A stretch of 64,000 nt of DNA from Brevibacterium zhoupengii (GTDB lineage: Bacteria; Actinomycetota; Actinomycetes; Actinomycetales; Brevibacteriaceae): assembly GCF_021117425.1 (NCBI RefSeq), contig NZ_CP088298.1:806001-870000 (forward strand), written 5' to 3'. The notes beneath the pieces are model-generated. The model made no database searches, was not told the DNA's origin, and saw only the letters and a program-made list of their open reading frames with translations. Below are positions 8,433 to 16,879 of this stretch, in pieces (the first letter of the stretch is position 1; every line of letters begins with the position of its first letter). The position numbers and the translations under genes are program-made.

Positions 8433-8453
8433 TGAAAAGTTTACAGGGTAAAC
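8433..8453 (-). terminator. Rho-independent terminator after crcB genes
   Basis: On the minus strand GTTTAC-CCT-GTAAAC is followed by TTTTC, directly after the stop of the second crcB gene at 8471. The stem is short (6 bp), so termination may be partial. Confidence 0.55.
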
Positions 8454-8470
8454 GCGCGAGCCGGTTCGAA

Positions 8471-8848
8471 TCAGCCCAGCCCGCCGATCCATAGCCCCAA
8501 CCCTGCCGCTGCAGTCGCCACCACCAGCGTGCCGATGCCGTTGAATAGGCTTAGGGCCCATCGGCGTTCCTGGATGAGTCGGACGGTCTCGAGGCTCGCT
8601 GTGGAGAAGGTTGTGTAGCCGCCGAGGAATCCTGTGCCGATGACCAGCTGCCAGGCCTCGGGCACGATTGCCGCGCCAGCCAGACCGGTCAGCAGCCCCA
8701 AGGCCAGCGAGCCTGAGACGTTGATCGTGATCGTGCCCCACGGGATGGCGCTGTTCACACGGGATCTGATGATCCCGTCGAGCAGCATTCTCGCTACGGC
8801 ACCGATGCCCCCGGCCAGGGCGAGGGCGATGAAGATCAGCGGCGTCAT
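8471..8848 (-). CDS. crcB: Fluoride channel protein CrcB/Fluc, second subunit
   Basis: Four-helix fluoride exporter subunit of 125 residues that lowers cytoplasmic fluoride. Conserved features are GGIGAVAR near the N-terminus, the WGTITINVSGS segment and the phenylalanine-box region GGYTTFSTASLET. Its ATG overlaps the stop of the upstream crcB gene by 4 bases (ATGA), so the two are translated together, as is common for Gram-positive Fluc pairs that form heterodimers. Confidence 0.9.
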   Translation of the reverse strand: MTPLIFIALALAGGIGAVARMLLDGIIRSRVNSAIPWGTITINVSGSLALGLLTGLAGAAIVPEAWQLVIGTGFLGGYTTFSTASLETVRLIQERRWALSLFNGIGTLVVATAAAGLGLWIGGLG

Positions 8849-9330
8849 TTCCCGCCACCGCCTCGGACGTCATCGTCGGTTCGCCGCACCGGCGCGTTGG
8901 GGGAGCGGCCCTTCCAGGCGGTCGCTGCGACAATGCCCGCCCAGGTGGCCAAACCGCCGATGAGAACCGTGCCCAGCCCATAGATGATCCCGGCCCCGAC
9001 ATCACCCTCGCCGAGGAGGCTCGCCGTATCCGTGGCCAGTGCACTGTACGTGGTGAATCCGCCCATGAATCCGGTTCCGAGCAGTATCCGCAGCCGGCGT
9101 CGGCGGCCCACATCCGGACCCATCCGAGTCAGTGCCTCAAGCAGCAGGCCGAGTACGAATGCGCCGAGGATGTTGACGGTGAAGATCGCCCACGGGGTGC
9201 CGTCTGTCGAAGGAAAGATCAGTGTGATCGCTTCACGGGCGGCCGTGCCGAAGGTGCCGCCGATGAGCGCCAGCCCCAGGTAGGGCAGGCGAAGGTGGAC
9301 GGGTCTGTTGCCGCTGGGGGCACTGCTCAT
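8845..9330 (-). CDS. crcB: Fluoride channel protein CrcB/Fluc, first subunit
   Basis: Fluc subunit of 161 residues. Conserved blocks are GGTFGTAAREAI, WAIFTVNILGAF and GGFTTYSALATDT. The C-terminal tail (RRTDDDVRGGGGK) is a charged extension absent from the partner. The ATG at 9330 is chosen because AGGAG lies 5 bases upstream; an upstream in-frame start would add 34 basic residues without a ribosome-binding site. The leader can fold so that this ribosome-binding site is partly paired. Confidence 0.9.
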   Translation of the reverse strand: MSSAPSGNRPVHLRLPYLGLALIGGTFGTAAREAITLIFPSTDGTPWAIFTVNILGAFVLGLLLEALTRMGPDVGRRRRLRILLGTGFMGGFTTYSALATDTASLLGEGDVGAGIIYGLGTVLIGGLATWAGIVAATAWKGRSPNAPVRRTDDDVRGGGGK

Positions 9331-9335
9331 GGGAA

Positions 9336-9374
9336 CTCCTACCTTCTGGGCATGCTGACGCCGGTCGAGGTAGG
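9336..9374 (-). promoter_or_regulatory. Hairpin overlapping the crcB ribosome-binding site
   Basis: CCTACCT (9338-9344) and AGGTAGG (9368-9374) are perfect complements. Their pairing would occupy three bases of the AGGAG site (9336-9340) of the first crcB gene. The sequence does not match the fluoride riboswitch pattern I know. Confidence 0.35.
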
Positions 9375-9482
9375 GACTGTTGTCGGAGAACCGAGGTTGG
9401 GTACGGCGAGCCCCACCGCCGTGACGCGCCAAACGCCGATTTCATTGTGCCACAGAGGTGCGTGTGCTCAGGAGATTGACGA

Positions 9483-9517
9483 ACGGGCCGCCGGATGACT
9501 GGCATCCGACGGCCCGT
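9483..9517 (-). terminator. Hairpin terminator after the NTF2-like gene
   Basis: ACGGGCCG with CGGCCCGT and nested CGGATG with CATCCG form a 15-pair stem broken by one C/A mismatch. It lies 17 bases downstream of the minus-strand stop at 9534. No long T-run follows. Confidence 0.55.
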
Positions 9518-9533
9518 GAGCGGGTGAGCTGAT

Positions 9534-9863
9534 TCAGCCCTCGCGGATCGTCATCCGGTTCAGTTTGTCGCCGTCGACGGAGAAGGTGAACGAGGATCGA
9601 CCATTCGCATGTGTTGAGCGCCAATCGCCGATGACGGTGACTTCACTGCCGTCGATCGAGACCTCTTCAGGGGAGAGTACGCCGGTCGCGCCGATGAACT
9701 CCTTGTCGCTCCATGCCTTGATGGCGTCGCGGCCGGTGAATTCACGGCCCCAGTCGTCGACGGTGCTGTCGACTGCGAAGGCGTCGAGGAAGCCCTGATC
9801 GTCGTGAGCGTTGACGGTGTCGATGAAGCTGGCGATGGGTTCGGGAATCTGCAGATCTGACAT
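9534..9863 (-). CDS. NTF2/SnoaL-like protein
   Basis: A 109-residue single-domain protein of the nuclear transport factor 2-like fold, a cone-shaped fold used by many small enzymes and binding proteins. The pattern IASFIDTVNAHDDQGFLDAF then DDWGREFTGRDAIKAWSD is characteristic. No catalytic residues can be assigned with certainty. It starts 33 bases after the SDR on the same strand and is probably co-transcribed with it, under the divergent TetR regulator. Confidence 0.8.
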   Translation of the reverse strand: MSDLQIPEPIASFIDTVNAHDDQGFLDAFAVDSTVDDWGREFTGRDAIKAWSDKEFIGATGVLSPEEVSIDGSEVTVIGDWRSTHANGRSSFTFSVDGDKLNRMTIREG

Positions 9864-9896
9864 GAGTGCTCCTTGCTGGTTGATTGTCTGCTGGTC

Positions 9897-10652
9897 TCAG
9901 CGAGTGGTGTAGCCGCCGTTGGCGAAGATCGTCTGGCCGGTGATCCACCAGCCCTCGGTGGCGAGGAAACGCACGATCGGCGCGATGTCCTCGATCTTCG
10001 TGAGTTGGTTGCCCATGCCCTGCGACTTGTGGAACTCCACCCGTTCGGGTGTTTCCTGACCATAGAAGAACGGGGTGTCCATCGGCCCCGGGGCAATCGC
10101 CGTGACCGAGATTCCGCGATCTCCGTACTCCTTCGCCGCGGCCCTGGTGAAGTGCTCGACAGGGCTCTTGCCGCCGGCGTAAGTCGAATATCCGTCAGTG
10201 AATGCCGCGAGCAGCGCCGTGACGATGGTGATGATCTTGCCGTTGTCCGCCAGGTGCTTCCCGGCCTCCTTGATGAAGAAGTACGCGGCCTTGGAGTTGA
10301 TGTCGAACATCGAGTCGTACTCGTCCTCCGTGGTGTCCGCGATCGGCTTACGCAGCACCTTGCCTGTCGTATTCACTGCGATGTCGATCGTTCCCAGCGC
10401 CGAGGTGGCATCGGCAAACAGCTTCTCGACGTTGGCGGGCCGGGTGAGGTCTCCGGTCAGGAGTACGCCTTTGGCCCCGCTCGACTCGACCGCGGCGAGC
10501 GTGGCCTCGGCCTCGGTGCGGGAGGACTCGGAGTTGTAGTGGATGGCGATATCAGCACCCGCCTCGGCGGCCTGCCGGGCGATGAGCCCGCCCAGATTCT
10601 TGCCGCCGCCGGCGATGAGGATGTGCTTGCCCTGGAGTGATTGATCGGTCAT
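9897..10652 (-). CDS. Short-chain dehydrogenase/reductase
   Basis: SDR of 251 residues. The cofactor motif is the variant GGGKNLGG (about 14-21) rather than TGxxxGIG, the form seen in some FabG-like and oxidoreductase SDRs. The catalytic Tyr and Lys are in YSTYAGGK, and PGPMDTPFF follows. ATG at 10652 is preceded by GGAGA. With the NTF2-like gene it forms a two-gene unit divergent from a TetR gene; the substrate is unknown. Confidence 0.82.
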   Translation of the reverse strand: MTDQSLQGKHILIAGGGKNLGGLIARQAAEAGADIAIHYNSESSRTEAEATLAAVESSGAKGVLLTGDLTRPANVEKLFADATSALGTIDIAVNTTGKVLRKPIADTTEDEYDSMFDINSKAAYFFIKEAGKHLADNGKIITIVTALLAAFTDGYSTYAGGKSPVEHFTRAAAKEYGDRGISVTAIAPGPMDTPFFYGQETPERVEFHKSQGMGNQLTKIEDIAPIVRFLATEGWWITGQTIFANGGYTTR

Positions 10653-10659
10653 GGCATCT

Positions 10660-10715
10660 CCGTTATATCGGTGGTACATCTGGCTATAGCGACAATACAC
10701 GATAATATAGCGACA
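10660..10715. promoter_or_regulatory. Divergent SDR/TetR control region with repeated TATAGCGACA
   Basis: TATAGCGACA occurs at 10685-10694 and 10706-10715, 21 bases apart (two helical turns), in the 62 bp gap. The second copy overlaps the TetR start codon. The gap is AT-rich and includes GATAATATA, a likely -10 for a leaderless TetR mRNA. Direct rather than inverted repeats are unusual for TetR sites. Confidence 0.5.
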
Positions 10716-11422
10716 TGACAGAAGAAGCTTCGCTCGATACACGGACTCGGCTGCTCAATGCGGCCGCGGACCTCATTGCGGCGGCCCCCGGGGAGGACTT
10801 CTCGCTGCGGGCGGTCTGCGACGCCGTGGGTGTGAAGATGCCGACTCTGTATCACTTCTTCGGCAACAAGCAGGGGCTCATCGAGGCTGTGATCGAACGT
10901 GGCTTCGACATGTATCTGTCGGCCAAGTCAGCCTCCGAATCCAGTGGCGATCCGATCCAGGACCTGCGAATGGGCTGGGATGCGCACGTGTCATTCGGGT
11001 TGGAGAACCCGGGCTTCTATACGCTCATGTACGGCAAGGTCAGGCCCGGTTATTCGCCGGAGGCGCAGTCGAAGCCGAGCGAGATCCTTCGTTCGCTGAC
11101 GCGACGGGCCGAGGAGCAGGGGCGGCTCGTGGTCGGCTATGAACAGGCTGCGGCCCACATCCTGGCGACGAACATCGGAGTGACGCTGCGACTGATCATC
11201 CAGGGCCGAGCCGATCCGGATCTCTCAGCAGGCGTGCGTGAGGGCGTGCTCGCAGCGATCACCGGAACAGCGCAGGCCAGCGAAAAGGGGCAGCGCTTGG
11301 GGCACTCTGTGATCGAATGCGCGGCAGCGCACCCGGAAATCCTCGGCACAGTCGAGACCCAGCTGCTCATCCAATGGATCAGCCGCCTCGGCGAGAGTGA
11401 GGGGGCAGGGCAGGGTCAGTGA
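10715..11422 (+). CDS. TetR-family transcriptional regulator
   Basis: Repressor of 235 residues. N-terminal HTH with FSLRAVCDAVGVKMPTLYHFFGNKQGLI, the recognition helix ending in LYHFF. The C-terminal half is longer than the common 200-residue form and likely binds a hydrophobic ligand. It is divergent from the SDR/NTF2-like pair and presumably controls it. The last codons run into a repeat-containing sequence CCTCGGCGAGAGTGAGG (11386-11402) that recurs upstream of the DinB-like gene. Confidence 0.85.
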   Translation: MTEEASLDTRTRLLNAAADLIAAAPGEDFSLRAVCDAVGVKMPTLYHFFGNKQGLIEAVIERGFDMYLSAKSASESSGDPIQDLRMGWDAHVSFGLENPGFYTLMYGKVRPGYSPEAQSKPSEILRSLTRRAEEQGRLVVGYEQAAAHILATNIGVTLRLIIQGRADPDLSAGVREGVLAAITGTAQASEKGQRLGHSVIECAAAHPEILGTVETQLLIQWISRLGESEGAGQGQ

Positions 11423-12687
11423 CGGGCGTGTGAACGTGCCGACGAGTACTTGTCGACGGCACGGCGCAGACGCTGCAGACCTTCTTCGATGCGCTGCGGT
11501 TCCGCCGAGGCGAAGCACAGGCGCAGCGCGTTCGTGAAGTCACCGGTCTGGGAGAACGCGGTCCCGGGAATGTAGGCCACGCCTTCTTCCAGCGCCAGGG
11601 GCATGAGGTCCTCGGTGTTGATGGTGTCGTCGTTGAACGTCACCCACAGGAAGAAGCCTCCATCGGGATCAGTCGACCGGATCTCGGGTCCGAAGAGTCG
11701 TTCCAGCCCGGACGTCATGGCATTCTTGCGCTCGCCGTAGGAGCTGCGCAGGTGGGCCACGTGGGTCTCGGCATTGCCGTCGTTAAGCCATTTCGCGACC
11801 ATGTGCTGGGTGGGCAGGCTCGTGCACGAGTCCATGGTCTGCTTGGCGTTGATGATGAGGCCGCGCAGCTCGGGATCGATGTCGAGCCAGCCGATGCGCA
11901 GGCCGGGGGCGACGAACTTCGAGAAGGTGCGCACGCCGAAGATCAGCGGATCATTGGGGCTGAGCTGGCTGAGTGAGGGGATGTCCTCCCCGGAGAAGCG
12001 CAGGGTGCCGTAGGGGTTGTCCTCGAGGATGACCGAATTGTGGCGGTGGGCGAACTCGAGGAGCTTCTCACGGCGGGCCAGTGACATCGTCACACCTGCC
12101 GGGTTCTGGAACGTCGGGACCGTATAGATCACCGAGGGGGCGCGACCGGCCCGGGCCACGATGTCGTCGAGCGCATCCACCTGCATGCCCTCGTCATCAA
12201 CCGGCACCTCGGCGATCTCAGCTTCATAACTCAGCGCCGTGGCCGAGCCGTTCGTGTATGTGGGGGCCTCGCAGAGGACGAGGTCGCCGGGGCTGACGAA
12301 GAGCTTGAACCCGAGGTCGATTCCTTGCATACCACCGGTGGTGATGACCAGGCGTTCACGGTTGCCGAAGTGCTCGGCCGGGATCTGATCGGTCTCCTGG
12401 AGGTAGTTCAGCAGAGCGTCGATGAGGATCGGCTCGCCCTGCGTCTCCCCGTAGGTGAAGCTCTCCGGAGTGAAGACGCTGTTCGCGATCTGAGCGAAGT
12501 CCTCGGCCGGCAGCATATCGGGGGCAGGTGAGCCCATACCGAATTTGACGATGTCGTGGTCGTAGGCGGCGAGCATCGCCACGGAGGAATCGATGACAGA
12601 GCCGACGAGGCTGTCGGCCCGGCTGGCGAAGGGAAGGGTGGGGCGCGTTGACGCTGAGGATGAAGCTGACGGGCTCGCGATTGACAT
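11416..12687 (-). CDS. PLP-dependent aminotransferase, class I/II (2-aminoadipate/MocR-like)
   Basis: Fold-type I aminotransferase of 423 residues with no N-terminal HTH, so an enzyme rather than a MocR regulator. Visible motifs are the cofactor-binding TTGGMQGIDL, the YTVPTFQNPAGVTMS block, EDNPYGTLRF with the PLP-pyridine Asp region, and the Schiff-base lysine in RTFSKFVAPGLRIGW. Start ATG 12687 has GGAGG five bases upstream. The stop overlaps the end of the TetR gene on the other strand (convergent, 7 bases). Likely substrates are branched, aromatic or aminoadipate-type amino acids; specificity is not determinable here. Confidence 0.87.
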   Translation of the reverse strand: MSIASPSASSSASTRPTLPFASRADSLVGSVIDSSVAMLAAYDHDIVKFGMGSPAPDMLPAEDFAQIANSVFTPESFTYGETQGEPILIDALLNYLQETDQIPAEHFGNRERLVITTGGMQGIDLGFKLFVSPGDLVLCEAPTYTNGSATALSYEAEIAEVPVDDEGMQVDALDDIVARAGRAPSVIYTVPTFQNPAGVTMSLARREKLLEFAHRHNSVILEDNPYGTLRFSGEDIPSLSQLSPNDPLIFGVRTFSKFVAPGLRIGWLDIDPELRGLIINAKQTMDSCTSLPTQHMVAKWLNDGNAETHVAHLRSSYGERKNAMTSGLERLFGPEIRSTDPDGGFFLWVTFNDDTINTEDLMPLALEEGVAYIPGTAFSQTGDFTNALRLCFASAEPQRIEEGLQRLRRAVDKYSSARSHARH

Positions 12688-12884
12688 GACGACCTCCAAC
12701 GGGGCTGCAAGCCTGACGTCGACGTCACCGGCGATGTTCAGGAGCAATTTGCCCGAACGACGGAACTACTGGTGGTCTCAGCATAAGTACGACGAGCTCG
12801 GCGGGGCAAGAGGCGTGGCTGGGCGGGTGAGTCGGCAGGTCAACGGCGGGCCACCTCGGCGAGAGTGAGGCCTATGCTGGGGCC

Positions 12885-13394
12885 ATGGCCGATTCCAAAG
12901 AGCGTGATATCAGGACTGCTCCCATCGATGAGCAGCTGCCTGCCTTCGTCGATGAACATCGCGGCAAGCTCCTGGCGTGCCTGGACGGCATGAGTGAGGA
13001 CGAGGCCCGGCGGTCCCTGGTGCCCAGTCGGACGACTCTGCTGTCCTTGGCCAAGCACGCGATCTTCGTCGAGACCGTGTGGTTCGGCGAGGTCGTGACG
13101 GGACGACATCGAACCGACTACGGGATGCCGAATGACTCCAGCGATTCCTTCATCCTCGCTGAGGAGGATACGGTGGCCAGCATCACCGAGGCCTATCGGC
13201 AGGCTGCCGAGCGCTCACATCGTGCGGTGGAGGGGATGACTCTCGATACGGTGCTCACCGGGCACCGGTCGGGACCGCTGCCGCTGCGTTGGGTCTACCT
13301 TCACATGCTGCGTGAGCTGGCACAGCATTGTGGGCATGCGGAGATCCTGCGTGAACAGGTCGTTGCGCAGCGGACTCAGGGAGCTGGGGCGTAG
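12885..13394 (+). CDS. DinB-like/DUF664 protein (putative bacillithiol/mycothiol-dependent fold)
   Basis: A 169-residue four-helix-bundle protein of the DinB superfamily. The pattern SRTTLLSLAKHAIFVETVWF, LRWVYLHMLRELAQHCGHAE carries the histidines (including the terminal HxxGH-like HCGHAE) that bind a metal in this family. In actinobacteria some relatives are mycothiol S-transferases or maleylpyruvate isomerase-like enzymes. It stands alone upstream of purA. The exact reaction is unknown. Confidence 0.8.
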   Translation: MADSKERDIRTAPIDEQLPAFVDEHRGKLLACLDGMSEDEARRSLVPSRTTLLSLAKHAIFVETVWFGEVVTGRHRTDYGMPNDSSDSFILAEEDTVASITEAYRQAAERSHRAVEGMTLDTVLTGHRSGPLPLRWVYLHMLRELAQHCGHAEILREQVVAQRTQGAGA

Positions 13395-13500
13395 AACCCG
13401 CTGCGGTTCGGTGCAACCTGCTCGCTGCCATGTCATGGTGACCCAGTAGACTATCTGGGTAATGACATCCCCTTTTTTCACTTTGAGGTGAACAACTCTC

Positions 13501-14787
13501 ATGCCAGCAATCGTTGTCGTCGGCGCTCAATGGGGCGACGAAGGTAAAGGTAAAACGACCGATATCCTCGGCACCAGCGTCGACTACGTGGTCAAGCCCA
13601 ATGGTGGGAACAACGCGGGCCACACGGTTGTCGTCGGCGGTGAGAAGTACGAACTCAAGCTCCTGCCGGCAGGCATCCTCTCCCCGAATGTCACCCCGGT
13701 CATCGGCAACGGCGTCGTCGTCAACCTCGAAGCCCTGTTCGAAGAGATCGAGGCTCTGGAATCCCGCGGTGCAGACACCTCGAAACTGCGGATCTCGGCC
13801 AATGCCCACCTCGTCGCGCCCTACCACCAGACCCTGGACAAGGTGACCGAACGGTTCCTGGGCAAGCGCGCTATCGGCACCACCGGACGCGGCATCGGAC
13901 CGGCCTACATGGACAAGATCGGACGCCTTGGCATCCGCGTCCAGGACATCTTCGACGAGTCGATCCTGCGCCAGAAGATCGAAGGATCGCTGCGCCAGAA
14001 GAACGAACTCCTCGTCAAGGTCTACAACCGCCGGGCCGTCGACGTCGAAGAGATCGTCGACTACTTCCTGCCCTTCGTCGAACGCCTGCGCCCCTACGTC
14101 GCCGAGACCGAGCAGCTGCTCAACGACGCGCTCGACCGTGACGAGGTCATCGTCATGGAAGGCGGCCAGGCCACGATGCTCGACGTCGACCACGGCACCT
14201 ACCCGTTCGTGACCTCCTCGAACCCGACCGCCGGAGGATCCTGCGTCGGCTCAGGCATCGGACCCACCCGCATCAACCGCGTCGTCGGCATCGTCAAGGC
14301 CTACACCACACGTGTGGGTGCCGGACCGTTCCCCACCGAGCTCTTCGACGACATGGGGGAGTACCTGCAGAAGGCCGGCGGTGAGTTCGGCGTCAACACC
14401 GGACGCCCGCGCCGCTGCGGTTGGTACGACGCCGTCATCGCCCGCTACGCAGCACGCGTCAACGGCTTCACCGACTACGTGCTGACGAAGCTCGACGTGC
14501 TCACCGGCATCGAGTCCATCCCCGTCTGCGTGGCCTACGAAGTCGACGGCGTCCGCCACGACGAGATGCCGATGTCGCAGACCGACTTCCACCACGCCAA
14601 GCCGATCTTCGAGTACTTCGACGGTTGGACCGAGGACATCACCGAGGCTCGCACGTTCGAGGATCTGCCGGACAACGCGCAGAAGTACGTGCTCGCACTC
14701 GAAGAGCGTTCGGGCTGCCGGATGTCGGTCATCGGCGTCGGTCCTGACCGTGAGCAGTCGATCGTGCGGCACGACCTGCTGGACTGA
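13501..14787 (+). CDS. purA: Adenylosuccinate synthetase
   Basis: Catalyses the GTP-dependent condensation of IMP with aspartate, the first committed step to AMP. The 428 residues match the family. Signatures are [11 protein letters not shown] (7-17, with the catalytic Asp and P-loop), [18 protein letters not shown], and [15 protein letters not shown], with the [11 protein letters not shown]-terminus. The ATG at 13501 follows GAGGTG. It is a single-gene unit with its own terminator and is far from purL at 60000. GC content is typical of the core genome. Confidence 0.98.
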   Translation: MPAIVVVGAQWGDEGKGKTTDILGTSVDYVVKPNGGNNAGHTVVVGGEKYELKLLPAGILSPNVTPVIGNGVVVNLEALFEEIEALESRGADTSKLRISANAHLVAPYHQTLDKVTERFLGKRAIGTTGRGIGPAYMDKIGRLGIRVQDIFDESILRQKIEGSLRQKNELLVKVYNRRAVDVEEIVDYFLPFVERLRPYVAETEQLLNDALDRDEVIVMEGGQATMLDVDHGTYPFVTSSNPTAGGSCVGSGIGPTRINRVVGIVKAYTTRVGAGPFPTELFDDMGEYLQKAGGEFGVNTGRPRRCGWYDAVIARYAARVNGFTDYVLTKLDVLTGIESIPVCVAYEVDGVRHDEMPMSQTDFHHAKPIFEYFDGWTEDITEARTFEDLPDNAQKYVLALEERSGCRMSVIGVGPDREQSIVRHDLLD

Positions 14788-14817
14788 GCTTCTGGTGGAC
14801 CTCCAGGGGTTTTGTCT

Positions 14818-14856
14818 CATCGGCGGTGACCTTCTCTGTGTAGGTCACCGCCGATG
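14818..14856. terminator. purA terminator hairpin
   Basis: CATCGGCGGTGACCT and AGGTCACCGCCGATG form a perfect 15 bp stem with a 9-base loop, 30 bases after the purA stop. It also lies just past the end of the convergent LysR gene and can act in both directions; TTTTG precedes it, which serves as the T-run for the minus strand only weakly. Confidence 0.75.
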
Positions 14857-14861
14857 TGCTT

Positions 14862-15749
14862 TCAATGCTCAAAGTGCTGACGTAGATAGCGAATGACTTC
14901 CTCGCTTCGGTGCGAGGCTCGGACCCCGGTTGGTAGCGCCGCGCTGATTCCATTTTTCGGAATTGGATCGGAGACTGGAACCTCGATGACTCCGTTATCC
15001 GGAGAGCGTGTTTCGCCTGGAAGCGCGTAGCGCAGAGAATAGCCGAGGCCGTTTGCAACGAGGGCCTCTACCGTCGCGAGGTTTGTGCTCGTCCAGCGAA
15101 TCCGTGGTTCGACTCCGGCCGAACGCATGAACTCGATGGATCTGTCTCTGCTGGGAGGAAGGTCTATGAAGATGGCTGGTTCGCTGGCAATATCTGCGAA
15201 AGAGATATCGGGCCGATTGTGCAGTGCATGATTGCTCGGAAGCATTACCTTCAGCGTGACATTAGCAAGCTCCTCGGCCGTCACTGTGTTGACGCACTGC
15301 CGGGAGAAGACAATGGCAATGTCTACGATGCCCTCGGCGAGGGCTGTTTGCAGCTCATCTGCGGACCCCTCACGGTAGTTGAAGTCGACCTCCGGAAATT
15401 CCGAGCTGAAATGGGCAGCAAGCGGCGGGATGACCTGAGGAGACAGTGAAGAGACACATCCGACCTCAATCGGTCCCGACATCTCTGCCTTCGCAACGTC
15501 TTCTAGCTCGGCCGTCAACGCAAGCACACGTCTGGCGCGAATGGCGAACTCTCGCCCTGAACGCGTCGGTGCGACGCCTTTCGCCCTCTGCCGAATAAGC
15601 AGGGCCGTCCCCAGCGATTTCTCGAGCTGGGCGATGGACATGGATACGGTTGCTTGGGAGACGTTGACCTTCCGTGAAGCAACGGTCACTGACTCTGCAT
15701 CTACGACGGCGACAAAGTACTCCAGTTGTCGCAGGGTGATCTCGCTCAT
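14862..15749 (-). CDS. LysR-family transcriptional regulator
   Basis: Regulator of 295 residues. The N-terminal winged HTH reads LRQLEYFVAVVDAESVTVASRKVNVSQATVSMSIAQLEKSLG (conserved pieces LRQLEYF and SQATVS), followed by a periplasmic-binding-type effector domain. The ATG at 15749 is used; the codon before it is TTG, and AGGAAAT lies upstream. It is divergent from the MBL hydrolase/antiporter genes and probably activates them in response to a small acid. Base composition is lower in GC than flanking purA, as are the genes it faces. Confidence 0.88.
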   Translation of the reverse strand: MSEITLRQLEYFVAVVDAESVTVASRKVNVSQATVSMSIAQLEKSLGTALLIRQRAKGVAPTRSGREFAIRARRVLALTAELEDVAKAEMSGPIEVGCVSSLSPQVIPPLAAHFSSEFPEVDFNYREGSADELQTALAEGIVDIAIVFSRQCVNTVTAEELANVTLKVMLPSNHALHNRPDISFADIASEPAIFIDLPPSRDRSIEFMRSAGVEPRIRWTSTNLATVEALVANGLGYSLRYALPGETRSPDNGVIEVPVSDPIPKNGISAALPTGVRASHRSEEVIRYLRQHFEH

Positions 15750-15771
15750 CAATATTTCCTATCTGCTTCCT

Positions 15772-15787
15772 AGGATCAATTGATTCT
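15772..15787. promoter_or_regulatory. Candidate LysR site in the divergent gap
   Basis: AGGATCAATTGATTCT is a palindrome with one mismatched pair, with ATCAATTGAT perfect at its centre. It sits in the 110 bp gap between the LysR gene and the MBL gene, where an autoregulatory LysR site is expected. Confidence 0.45.
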
Positions 15788-15859
15788 ACAAAACTGGTGT
15801 GGTGACGCACACTTGACAGCAACACGCTAGCTGTCTGATGAGAGGGGCGATTACAGAGC

Positions 15860-16879
15860 ATGTCGGAGACTGGGAAGCCGTATGTTGTGACGTTGGGGAC
15901 TGCTGGTGGGCCACGCTGGTGGCGGTACCAGGGACAGAGTGTCCGCGCAGGGATTTCGACTGCCGTCGTTGTCGGTGATGCCGTCTACCTAGTGGATTGC
16001 GGGTACGGCGCCGGCCGTCAACTGATCCAAGCAGGCTTCGGGTTCAACGACGTCGCAGCCATATTCCTGACCCATCTGCATTCGGACCACATCGTCGATC
16101 TGACTTCAATCGCGCTCTTCAGCACTTACGAAATTACCGATGAAAGCCGCAACCCTATCGCTCTAATAGGGCCTGGAGACAGAGGTGCACTCCCACATGC
16201 TTCGCCACATGCAAAGTCAGAGCCACGGCCAGTATCGGAACGCGCGCCGACTCCAGGGACTGTCGACACTCTGACCCGCCTCGTGGAGGCACACGCGACC
16301 GACCTCAACGAACGTATTTTCGACAGCCTACGACCATCTCCGCTGGATGCGATCGCGGCCCAGGACATCGTCATCCCTGAATCGGTGGGATTCCAACCTA
16401 ATGAAAACCCGTCTCCCGATATGGCTCCCTTCGTCGTGTATGAGGATGCCAGAGTCAAGGTCTCTGCGATTCTCGTGGAACATCCGCCAATGGCGCCTGC
16501 CTTCGGGTACCGCTTCGACACCGATAACGGATCGGTGGTGATCTCGGGAGACACCGCTTACACCTCGAACATGATCGCACTTGCTGAGAATGCCGATCTG
16601 CTCCTGCACGAAGCAATTGATCTGGAATGGCTGATGTCGAAGTTCGCGGACCCAAGCTCACCTAGCGCCCGCGCAACTCGCAGCCATCACGAACGTTCAC
16701 ACACTTCTATCGCAGACGCTATTTCAATCGCACGTGACGCAGGCGTTGGTCAGCTGGCGCTACACCATTTGGTGCCAGGAACGTCTGCTCCATCGCTCAG
16801 AAAGCAGCTGGCGGCAGAGCCCAGGGTGAGAGCAATCGTCCCCGACGACCTCGATGTTCTTCCGCTATGCAGCCGCTGA
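15860..16879 (+). CDS. MBL-fold metallohydrolase (RNase Z/arylsulfatase-like group)
   Basis: Metallo-beta-lactamase-fold hydrolase of 339 residues. The metal-binding HxHxDH is HLHSDH at 72-77, with further ligands in SGDTAYTSN and the late histidine in LALHHLVPG. This arrangement resembles the RNase Z-like/lactonase and alkylsulfatase-like groups that open esters or lactones. There is no signal peptide, so it is cytoplasmic. It overlaps the downstream antiporter by 13 bases and is divergent from LysR. The pathway might be uptake and hydrolysis of an organic acid ester; this is inference. Confidence 0.8.
   Translation: MSETGKPYVVTLGTAGGPRWWRYQGQSVRAGISTAVVVGDAVYLVDCGYGAGRQLIQAGFGFNDVAAIFLTHLHSDHIVDLTSIALFSTYEITDESRNPIALIGPGDRGALPHASPHAKSEPRPVSERAPTPGTVDTLTRLVEAHATDLNERIFDSLRPSPLDAIAAQDIVIPESVGFQPNENPSPDMAPFVVYEDARVKVSAILVEHPPMAPAFGYRFDTDNGSVVISGDTAYTSNMIALAENADLLLHEAIDLEWLMSKFADPSSPSARATRSHHERSHTSIADAISIARDAGVGQLALHHLVPGTSAPSLRKQLAAEPRVRAIVPDDLDVLPLCSR

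Noticed and set aside
8456-8480. CCGGTTCGAATC as a tRNA 3' end or attachment site
   Set aside because: It lies at the crcB stop without remaining tRNA parts and no second copy or integrase gene was found.
9375-9433. Fluoride riboswitch upstream of crcB
   Set aside because: The conserved pseudoknot pattern of the known class was not seen; only a simple hairpin at the ribosome-binding site is supported.
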